Origin: Flammulina velutipes | Taxonomy: Eukaryota; Basidiomycota; Agaricomycetes; Agaricales; Physalacriaceae | Direction: 5' to 3' | DNA: 64,000 nt | NCBI GenBank assembly: GCA_011800155.1 | Contig: CM022375.1 | Location: 1,860,001 to 1,924,000 of the forward strand | In this document: positions 56,113-64,000 of the stretch, piece after piece | How the letters are laid out: each line of letters begins with the position of its first letter | How positions within the stretch are numbered: position 1 is the first letter of the stretch | The notes under the pieces: model-generated | Told to the model about the DNA's origin: nothing | The model's input: the letters and a program-made list of their open reading frames with translations, nothing else | Databases searched by the model: none | Program-made: the position numbers and the translations under genes

Positions 56113-56486
56113 TGCTCCCAGATTATTGGATATCTTGAATACTTGTTCGACAAACCATTTAGTCAGCGAGCCGAGAACACGCGTTTTGGATTATCATACG
56201 CAGACCAGCTCTGGATTACTGTGCGGCGATGGGCTGCTGCTATTTGAAGCTATCAGAGCGCCCACAATGCCAGCTTGACCGATGTACGTATGTGCGATTC
56301 CTCCGTGGCCCGGTTTCCATGGATGGATGGAGTGAATTTGCATGATTGCATGCCATTGATCGGCCGTGGGTTGAGTCATTTAGTCATCTCTAACTCGCGC
56401 CACAGTTCACATCATGAAACACAAGGTCTCGTTAAGCATCTCTTAAATAGTAGCAATTCTCATTCTTCTTCATCAGCACCCCCACC
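56113..56486. other. Intergenic, promoter of reductase 2
   Basis: Gap between NBS1 and the reductase array. The leader before the ATG is CT-rich (attcttcttcatcagcaccc). No gene recognised. Confidence 0.4.
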
Positions 56487-57892
56487 ATGTCGCCCTCTGA
56501 AAACTCTGAAAAGCTTATCTTCGTAGGTCGACGTCCATTACATTGTTTGCACCTCATTGAATGATATGCTTCAGGTCACTGGTGGCTCTGGCTTCATTGC
56601 CTACAATATAGTTACTCATCTCTTGAATGAGGGCTACAAAGTTCGAACGTAAGTCACCGTCGACTTCACATGTTGAAGGCCCACCATTAACCACCCTACA
56701 GAAGTGCTCGAGGTATCAAAGTCGAGAGGCTGCGACAGGCACTCTCCACAGTCCACGACCCATCGCGTTTCGACGTCGTCGATGTCCCTGATGTCGCGTC
56801 GGGCGACTTTTCTGAGATCCTCAAAGGTATTCTTTACACTTCAGTTTGGGTGTTGTATTCTTATAATTCAAGATGTGGATGGTATTATTCATACTGCATA
56901 TCCCTTGGCGGGAAGGGTTGATTACAAGAATGCCCTCCGCGTATGTCGTATTTTCATCACGATCAACGTCGAACATTCGCTGATTGCAGCTTGCAACAGA
57001 TCGCTGTGGACGGCTCGCTACACGTCCTGAGAGAGGGTGTGAAAGCCGGAATACGCAAATATGTCACAACTAGCTCAATTTCGACTTTCAATATGACAGG
57101 GGGTGGATTTGGAATCCATGGTTCGTATACTCTCTCGATTCACAGTGGTACTGATCAGATTTGTTCATAGACTTTGTGGGCTTGACGGAGAAGGAAGCCG
57201 TCGCTGATCCTTTTTCTACTTACATGTACACCAAAGCTGCCTGTGATCGCAAGGTCTTGCAGTTCCAGGATGAGCATCCCGAAATCGATGTAACTATTCG
57301 TGAGTACCAATCAACAATTCGGCTGATTACTGCAATTGAACGTTCGCCTTTCTTAGTCGGACCGAGCTGGGTGTATGGTCCATTCCCGCCTGGGTTTGAT
57401 CGCATTGTCCCAGAACCAGACATTTTTTCCCTATCCACCAATCTATTCATCTATACGCTCTCAGTCAAAGACGCCGGGCATGTTCTCCCGCTGATACCCG
57501 GCTACGTTGATGTTCGCGATGTTGCCCGAGTGCATGTCCTGGCTCTCAAATCACGTCCTGTTTCCGAGGTGGGCCTTAAACGCTTCCCAGTGATATCGCC
57601 CCAGGATTCTTCGTGGACCGACGCTGTTACTCATCTGGCTAAAGAGAGACCAGAGCTAAAGGATCGGCTGTTGGAGCCTGCAAACGTTCCAAAACCGTCT
57701 TTCGGTAATTCTGTTGTGGGTATCAACCCAGACGGGCTAGAGAGGGCAGTAGGCTTCAGGCCGGGTGACTACATCAAGTGGGAGGATACGATTCTGGAGG
57801 CGGCAGACAGTGTGTTGGCTTTGGAAGCGAGGTGGAAAGCCAAAGGGTTCAATGTGTCTGTTCCGACGGAGCTTCCCCTCAACAATTACTAG
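56487..57892 (+). CDS. Extended-SDR reductase 2 (tandem array)
   Basis: Seven exons: 56487-56522, 56575-56648, 56702-56826, 56873-56940, 57000-57120, 57171-57299, 57357-57892; 362 residues. Dinucleotide motif VTGGSGFIAYNIV (third Gly replaced by Ala), catalytic YMYTK, then VLQFQDEHPEIDVTI, GPSWVYGPFPPGFDRI and GYVDVRDVARVHVLAL. Closest in sequence and identical in exon lengths to the reductase at 41495-42876. Both belong to the dihydroflavonol-reductase / fungal aldehyde-reductase group; substrate unknown. First of four tandem plus-strand copies. Part of the intron before exon 7 still resembles that of reductase 1, which argues for fairly recent duplication. Confidence 0.93.
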
Positions 57893-58229
57893 AGTAGACA
57901 CAACAAGGATTTCTGTACATCATAATTGAAGATAGTGATACAATAAAGTCTGCAAATCATGTATAACAAAGGACACCTTCCATATTATTGCAGTGATTTC
58001 GACGTAGACTCGGATGACAATAAGCGCCTCGGGAAGATCTTAAGTAAAAGGCTGACGTTGACCGAGGTGTTTTGATCGTCTTCAGTCAGCTAACTAGGGG
58101 CGTCGATTTCAACTTGCCCTTTCAAGGAGATCTGTGGCTACAATTACGGTCAGATGATTATCACATACTTGTGTTTATAAAGGAGAACATGCGACTTCAA
58201 CAATCCAGTGGTTCAGCTCTACTTGCACA
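57893..58229. other. Intergenic, promoter of reductase 3
   Basis: Spacer of 337 bases in the tandem array. It contains the TATA box at 58176-58183; nothing else recognised. Confidence 0.4.
58176..58183 (+). promoter_or_regulatory. TATA box of reductase 3
   Basis: TATAAAGG, 54 bases before the ATG at 58230, well placed for a fungal core promoter. Confidence 0.5.
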
Positions 58230-59603
58230 ATGTCGCAGCCTAAAGGCAGTATCTTCGTTCGTCAAATCACCTCTATTTACAGCATGAGCTAACGCGCTTC
58301 ATTAAGGTAACTGGTGGATCTGGCTTCATCGCCTACCACATTGTTCACCATCTCTTAAACGATGGATATCACGTGCGGACGTACGCCATCAATCTCTGCT
58401 ATGTTACCACCACTGAACACCATTTAGAACCGCGAGAGGGCCCAAGGTCGAGAAACTGCGTAATGCGCTCGCGATAGTCTTCGACCCGTCGCGCTTCGAA
58501 GTTGTGGACGTTCCAGATATTGCGGCTGGTGACTTCTCGGAGATCCTGAAAGGTGAGGATCTTATTGTCCATGCTGAACGTTCCTTACTGCGTACCAGAT
58601 ATCGATGGAATCATTCATACAGCCTATCCAGTGGTAGAGAAGCCTGATTTCGACCTTGCTGTCCGCGTATGTGATATAAGTCCTCTCGTCGGAGTGTTTA
58701 CTGAGCAACCCCTGAACCCTAGACGGCTGTTGAAGGTTCACTGCATATTGTGAGAGAGGGTGTAAAGGCCGGGGTACGCAAGTATGTGATGACGAGCTCG
58801 TTGGCAACTTTCAACATGGAAGGAAGCGGATTTGGAATTCATGGTAAGTGATACTAAATATATGTTCTTGCCGCAACTGAAGATCTCTAGACTATTATAC
58901 CTCCTCGGCGGAGGAGGCAGCTAGCGCTGGCAGCCCCGGGATATCCTATAGGTACGCTAAAGCTCTGTCCGATCGCAAGATCCTCGAATTCCAGGACGAA
59001 CATCCTGAAATCGATATCACCATCCGTAAGTGCGCCAGAAGTCACGCAGTAATTTTATTCACAGTTCCTTTTCTGCTAGTCGGGCCAAGCTGGGTGTACG
59101 GCCCATTCCCTCCTGGTTTTGAGGACGTCATCCCTCAGGATGTTCACGCCATATCGACCAATCTGCATGTGTACTCTCTCCTGGCTAAGAACAGCGGACA
59201 CTGCCTCCCGCCTTTCCCTGGCTACGTCGACGTTCGCGACGTTGCTAGAGTACACGTTCTCGCCCTCAAGTCACGTCCTACCTCTGAAGTGGGGCACAAA
59301 CGCTTCTTGGTGATTTCTCCACATGATTCTCCCTGGGCCGTCGCTGTTGCCCGTCTGACTGAAGAGAGACCAGAGCTGAAGGATAGGTTACTGGACGCCA
59401 CAGACGTTCCCGTCCCTCAGTTCGGTAACTCTGTCGTGGGAGTTCAGCCAGACGGACTGGAGAGAGCAGTAGGATTCAAGCCTAGTGACTACACGAAGTG
59501 GGAGGTCACAATCTTAGATACGGTTGATAGTCTGCTGAGCTTGGAAAGGGCATGGAAGACCCAGGGATTCGACGCTGTTGTACCAACTGTATCTTTGTTC
59601 TAA
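58230..59603 (+). CDS. Extended-SDR reductase 3 (tandem array)
   Basis: Seven exons: 58230-58256, 58307-58380, 58428-58552, 58599-58666, 58723-58843, 58891-59025, 59080-59603; 357 residues. VTGGSGFIAYHIV, catalytic YRYAK, ILEFQDEHPEIDITI, GPSWVYGPFPPGFEDV, GYVDVRDVARVHVLAL. The first exon is 9 nt shorter (MSQPKGSIF) and exon 6 is 6 nt longer than in reductases 1 and 2. Same fold and likely carbonyl-reductase chemistry; the substrate pocket differs around the PPGFEDVIPQD loop, so its specificity may have drifted. Confidence 0.93.
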
Positions 59604-59983
59604 TTTTCATAATGGTCCATAATTACTCAGCTACTAGACGAGCAAATCGCGAGGTCAAAGTATCGTGGGAATATGATGGTGAAGTTGTGAGGTTCCAACC
59701 TTTGAAATGTTTTGATTCACAACATCAACAGGGACTATTCTGGATGGTCACTACTTGCAATTTATACGTTGTGGATACTGCCACATATTTTTCTGGACTA
59801 CGCGTGTAATGTGGCGCTACGAGGTCTCTCTATCACATACCGACACAACGGCGTGAGAAGTCGTTGGAACCAGATGTTACACACTCCATGGTTCCCGGAC
59901 CTACCTGTTACCCGGAACTATTCTTTGTATAAATTACGCCATGCTACGACTCAATTGTGGTCCAGGCCAATTCAGCTCCAACC

Positions 59984-60007
59984 ATGTCTGCCCTTGAGAA
60001 ATCTACT
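59984..60007 (+). pseudogene. Orphan first-exon remnant of a reductase copy
   Basis: The sequence aaccATGTCTGCCCTTGAGAA resembles the start of reductase 4 (aaccATGTCTGCCTCGGAGAA at 60332), including the four bases before the ATG. No Rossmann exon follows, so it is read as a leftover of a lost or partial duplicate. Confidence 0.4.
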
Positions 60008-60286
60008 ACACACCTTTGTCTGTCTATTTCCTGTACCAACTTCACCTCTATGGTACTGCACTTACTGGCCATTAACATATACATATCACATCCAAGCGCA
60101 AAAGACCGAGTAACTTTGGATATGCATCATCCCTCTATAATGTGGCGCAGAAAGGGTCTAGCTAAGAGTCGCCTCCTGAAACTTCCCCGCCTAAGTACCT
60201 TGTCCGACTCGGAATGACATGTTTTACTTTGTGTTTTACGACATACCGCCGTTCGCCGGTCTATAATTAATATTACCTTCCCACCT

Positions 60287-60293
60287 TATAAAC
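60287..60293 (+). promoter_or_regulatory. TATA box of reductase 4
   Basis: TATAAAC, 45 bases before the ATG at 60332. Confidence 0.45.
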
Positions 60294-60331
60294 AATCTGA
60301 CCTACGGATCTAAGCTGACCGTACCCCAACC

Positions 60332-61723
60332 ATGTCTGCCTCGGAGAAGTCAGGAAAGCGTGTATTGGTCAGTAAGCTTGTATCGATTCTTATCGTAGAC
60401 TAAGAGCGCTTCAGATCACTGGTGCTTCAGGCTTTATAGGCTATCACATAGCTCACCACCTTTTGAATGAGGGATACAAAGTTAGAGCGTAAGTTTCTCG
60501 TCAGATCATTTTGAGTGTGCTCACTACTACGATTCAGAGCTGCAAGAGGTGTCAAAGTCGAGAGATTGCGTCAAGCACTCTCCACAGTCCACGACACGTC
60601 GCGTTTCGAAGTCGTAGACGTTCCCGATATTGCATCTAGCGATCTCTCAGAGATCTTCAAAGGTAACATCATTTGGACTTTTATATACCGAACACTTATC
60701 TTGGTTAACGTGTATGAGACGTCGACGCAGTCATCCACCTTGCGTTCCCAGTAACCAGACGCCCCGATTTCGAGCTGGCACTTCATGTAAATACGTATCT
60801 GCGTGCATTGTCCATTCAAGCCGAACTTTCAATAGACGGCTGTCCAAGGCTCGCTTCACGTCCTGGAAGAGGGCGTGAAAGCAGGCGTACGCAAATTTGT
60901 CACGACAAGCTCGACAGCGACCTTCAACCCAGACAACGGCTGGGGAGTTCACGGTAAGAGCTGACTTCAACGCGCCTCTGGATTAACTGCACTGACGATG
61001 ATCAGATTATACAAGTACGACAGAGAAAGAAGCCCGCACTGGTGGTGTCATGGAGATATACAGATACACCAAAGCTCTGTGTGACCGCAAGGTTTTGGAA
61101 TTTCAGGACGAGCATCCTGAAATCGATGTTACCATCCGTCAGTATCGTCATTTTAACACGGAATTCACTGAGCCCACCCACCCTTTTATGTCCTAGTCGC
61201 GCCAGGTTGGGTATATGGCCCATTCCCGCCTGGGTTTGAACATATCGTCCCCGAACCAGACATTCCTTCCATCTCCACGAACCTGTTCATATATTCGCTG
61301 CTGGCGAAGAACACCGCGCACTGTCTCCCGACGTTTCCTGGTTACGTCGATGCTCGTGACGTCGCTCGGATCCACGAACTTGCGCTGAAGTCGCGTCCGA
61401 CATCCGAGGTGGGCCACAAGCGTTTTGTTGTCATATCTCTCCACGATTCTTCATGGGCCGACGCTGCTAGCCATCTGGCTAAAGAGAGACCGGGACTGAA
61501 GGGCAGGTTACTGGAGGCAGTGGATATTCCCAAGTCACCATTCGGTAATTCCGTGGTGGGTATCAAGCCAGACGGGCTAGAGAGGGCAGTAGGATTCAGA
61601 CCTAGTGACTACATCAAGTGGGAGGATACAATTCTGGAGACGGCAGACAGTGTCCTGGCTTTAGAAGCGGGGTGGAAAGCTAAAGGGTTCAATGTCGCCG
61701 TTCCGACGCAGGCTGCAGTTTGA
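60332..61723 (+). CDS. Extended-SDR reductase 4 (tandem array)
   Basis: Seven exons: 60332-60367, 60415-60488, 60538-60662, 60719-60786, 60836-60953, 61006-61137, 61197-61723; 359 residues. ITGASGFIGYHIA keeps the third Gly of the nucleotide loop; catalytic YRYTK; VLEFQDEHPEIDVTI; APGWVYGPFPPGFEHI; GYVDARDVARIHELAL. It is the most divergent array member in the N-terminal half (AVIHLAFPVTRRPDFELAL, STATFNPDNGWGVHG) yet close to reductases 1 and 2 in the last 100 residues, a pattern that could reflect gene conversion of the 3' exon. The function class is as for its neighbours. Confidence 0.92.
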
Positions 61724-62099
61724 ATTGTAGCAAGTTGAAAGAAAGATGACGACCTTCGTCTGCTTCAGGTCTGCTTTGTGATGAAACCTATTATTGGGAC
61801 CCAAGCTCGCGATACGTACAATCAGAAAGACATTTGTTGCCCAAGAGCGCTGCCGCGGCCCGTGGGAACTCCGGCCAGTCTCCGAGGACGACGCTTAGTA
61901 CTTACAGCGACAGATAGCATCATGCCGTTCAACCACGTCCATGTAGCGAGCTCTAGGGAGTGTGTCTTGTACATGAAGACATGCATTGGATGTTGATAAT
62001 CTAGTCATTCCACTGATGGATGTCAGTAGGTATTACTCGATACAAAAAATCCATTTCATTTTTAAGTGCTTGCAGTGCTGAACTGAGCAGGGAAATTAC
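61724..62099. other. Intergenic, promoter of reductase 5
   Basis: Spacer of 376 bases; no TATA box close to the ATG at 62100, no gene recognised. Confidence 0.4.
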
Positions 62100-63489
62100 A
62101 TGTCGAACTCTGAGAACACTGGAAACCGCATCTTCGTAGGTTCTCCGCCCTCTCTACCCGTGAGCTAATCTTGAAGCTCTCTAGGTCACTGGTGGCTCTG
62201 GCTTCATTGCCTACCATATAGTTCATCGACTCTTGAATGAAGGCTATAATGTTAGAACGTATGTTATCATTTTTAATTGGATGTCGTCAATCGTCACTGA
62301 CTTTAATTGTAGAACTGCAAGGGGCGCGAAAGTCGGGAGACTGCGCCAAACCCTTGCCACATTCTATGATTCATCTCGTTTTGAAGTCGTTGAAGTCGCC
62401 GATGTCGCGTCAGGAGACTTTTCCGAATTTCTTCAAGGTCAATATTCTATTGGCTACGCTGTACTCTGTTTCTTACTGTGTACTAGATGTCGATGGCATC
62501 GTTCACACTGCGTATCCTATAGTAGGACGGCCCGACTTCGATCTTGCAGTTCGCGTACGTGTTCCGATATGCATATTCATGCAGATTGTTAATCATCATA
62601 ATAGACCGCCGTCGAAGGCTCGCTGCATGTCTTGAGAGAGGGCGTCAAGGCCGGGATATGCAAGTATGTGACGACAAGCTCCTTCGCGACTTTCAATGTC
62701 GAAGCAGGTCAATTCGGAGTTCACGGTTAGTTCGGCGTCTACATGACTGCACCTAATAACACATTACCTAGACTATGCATCTTTGACGGAGGAGGCAGCG
62801 CGCAATGGGGATACCATCGCATCGTACAGATACGCGAAAGCCCTCTGCGATCGCAAGATCCTAGAGTTCCAAGATGATCACCCGGAGATCGACATCACCA
62901 TCCGTAAGTGCCCAAAACCATAATATTTGCATTGAATATTGACCTGTCCTCCATTTACCTAGTGGCACCGATCTATGTCTACGGTCCATTCCCACCTGGT
63001 TTCGAGAAAGTCATACCGGAGGGCGATGTCAATAGCATGTCGACCAATCTCCATGTGTACAACCTACTGTCCAAAGGCACTGGCCACCGTCTCCCGATGT
63101 TCCCTGGCTACGTCGATGTTCGCGATGTTGCTTGCGCACACGTCCTTGCTCTCAACTCGCGTCCCACTTCCGAAGTGGGGCACAAACGCCTTGCACTGGT
63201 CTCTCCCCATGATTCGTCGTGGGTCGATGCTATTGCTCATCTAGCTAATGAGAGACCGGAACTAAAAGACAGGTTATTAGACACAACGGATATTCCCAAG
63301 CCGCTATTTGGTAACTCTGTCGTAGGGACACCAGTAGACGGCTTGAATAAGGCATTGGGATTCAAGCCGAGTGATTACACCACATGGGAAGATACAATTT
63401 TGGCGACGGTGGACAGCATTATAGCTTTAGAAGCAGAGTGGAAGGCCAAAGGATTCAGTGTCGCTGTTCCAACAGGTCCTGCAGAGTAG
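62100..63489 (+). CDS. Extended-SDR reductase 5 (tandem array)
   Basis: Seven exons: 62100-62135, 62185-62258, 62313-62437, 62487-62554, 62605-62725, 62772-62903, 62963-63489; 360 residues. VTGGSGFIAYHIV, catalytic YRYAK, ILEFQDDHPEIDITI, APIYVYGPFPPGFEKV, GYVDVRDVACAHVLAL. It sits closest to reductase 3 in the YRYAK/ILEFQD region. Intact in every exon, so likely functional; substrate unknown. Last member of the array in the window. Confidence 0.93.
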
Positions 63490-63853
63490 GATCGAAAGTA
63501 ATCTAATGTAGAGCGGCATCCATTCAAATATTCAGGATTTAAAGCGGCCGACTCCCGACTCCCGACTCCCGACAAACCATTTTCGGTTTGTTTGGTCAAT
63601 GTTTGGTTCACTTCCAGCGGCGGTATATAAAGAGCGGGTCAATCCCGACAGCGCCGTCCCGTCTTTCTTTCTTAACTCCCACCATCCCTGCAATCTGCTA
63701 CGTGGTGGCAACAAGTCACAGAAGGCGCGATTCGGCATTACGTTACCGGCCCGCATCGCATTCGTCCAGCATTCGTCATTGCGCCGAGCACTCTGATTTA
63801 ACCTCCATGTTGGCCAAAAATTATTCATTATCCTAAAGTCCTGCCTTTGCATC
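63490..63853. other. Intergenic with a short tandem repeat, hairpin and TATA box
   Basis: Between reductase 5 and the partial gene at 63854. Contains three copies of a 7-base repeat (63550-63573), a perfect 6-bp inverted repeat (CAAACC / GGTTTG, 63573-63590) and a TATA-like TATATAAAG at 63624-63632. The TATA lies 222 bases before the ATG, so a leader intron or a long leader would be needed if it serves that gene. Confidence 0.45.
63550..63573. repeat. 7-bp tandem repeat (GACTCCC x3 + GAC)
   Basis: Three perfect copies followed by a partial one; a minor microsatellite-like feature. Confidence 0.8.
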
Positions 63854-64000
63854 ATGCTATCGCGCGTTCGACCGCCTTCGAGCTTGACAGCGACCAGGAG
63901 GCTATCAACGACGCCGAGACGTCCCTCACGCCTCGCAAAATACGGTCGTAGGACGGGATACCTTGCCCTCGGAGTTGGCATTGTCTACATTGTGGACACG
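63854..64000 (+). CDS. Start of a probable mitochondrial membrane protein (3' end outside window)
   Basis: An open frame from the ATG at 63854 to the window end, 49 codons. The start is Arg/Ser/Thr-rich without acidic residues for the first 30 positions (MLSRVRPPSSLTATRRLS), then RRTGYLALGVGIVYIV, a hydrophobic segment. This is the layout of a mitochondrial presequence followed by an inner-membrane anchor, as in several fungal inner-membrane dehydrogenases and carriers of respiratory electrons. Too little is present to name it. Confidence 0.55.
   Translation, partial: MLSRVRPPSSLTATRRLSTTPRRPSRLAKYGRRTGYLALGVGIVYIVDT

Larger units (their letters stand above)
59604..60331. other. Intergenic with a decayed reductase start
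   Basis: The longest spacer in the array (728 bases). It contains a lone first-exon-like sequence at 59984 and the TATA box of reductase 4 at 60287. No further gene recognised. Confidence 0.45.

Noticed and set aside
63573..63590. Perfect 6-bp inverted repeat (CAAACC / GGTTTG) as a terminator or binding site.
   Set aside because: Too short to distinguish from chance in eukaryotic intergenic DNA.

Overview
The window is nuclear DNA from a filamentous basidiomycete, most likely a mushroom-forming Agaricomycete. The evidence is short GT-AG introns (about 45-65 nt) in nearly every gene, very short first exons (10-36 nt), a 15-exon DUF6533-type membrane protein, fungal F-box/LRR-like proteins, a Cryptococcus CAP59/CMT1-type mannosyltransferase and fungal OTT_1508-like deaminases. 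I cannot name genus or species. Gene models were spliced by eye and each was checked for frame (summed exon lengths divisible by three), except where stated.

Layout. 0-9.4 kb: two divergently oriented copies of an unrecognised protein with an A-B-A-B module structure (left copy cut by the window edge) flank a deaminase, a short-chain dehydrogenase and glycogen synthase. 9.4-16.3 kb: two paralogous six-hairpin-glycosidase-like genes bracket two convergent F-box genes and a small relic of a third glycosidase copy; a poorly resolved membrane-protein gene also lies here. 16.6-21.6 kb: SDS22, a CAP59-family mannosyltransferase and the DUF6533 protein. 22.6-27.8 kb: a Mug135-like gene and a tandem segmental duplication carrying an isoprenylcysteine-methyltransferase-like gene (second copy lacks exon 1), ending at a TMEM19 homologue. 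28-41.4 kb: housekeeping genes RPAP1, ornithine carbamoyltransferase, SF3B2 and a mitochondrial pyruvate-dehydrogenase-type kinase, plus an intracellular trypsin-like protease and an Asx-homology protein. 41.5-63.5 kb: one extended-SDR reductase on the minus strand; a divergent glycerol-3-phosphate phosphatase / glycerol-3-phosphate dehydrogenase pair; UCHL5; a second deaminase-like gene with an altered zinc site; NBS1; then four tandem extended-SDR reductases. The window ends inside a gene whose start looks mitochondrial.

Genes that work together: the divergent phosphatase/dehydrogenase pair encodes both steps from dihydroxyacetone phosphate to glycerol. SDS22, the kinase, RPAP1, SF3B2, NBS1 and UCHL5 are unlinked core functions. 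No mobile element, CRISPR array or RNA gene was found. The less conserved material (module protein, deaminases, glycosidase/F-box block, ICMT duplication, reductase array) shows recent local duplication and decay.
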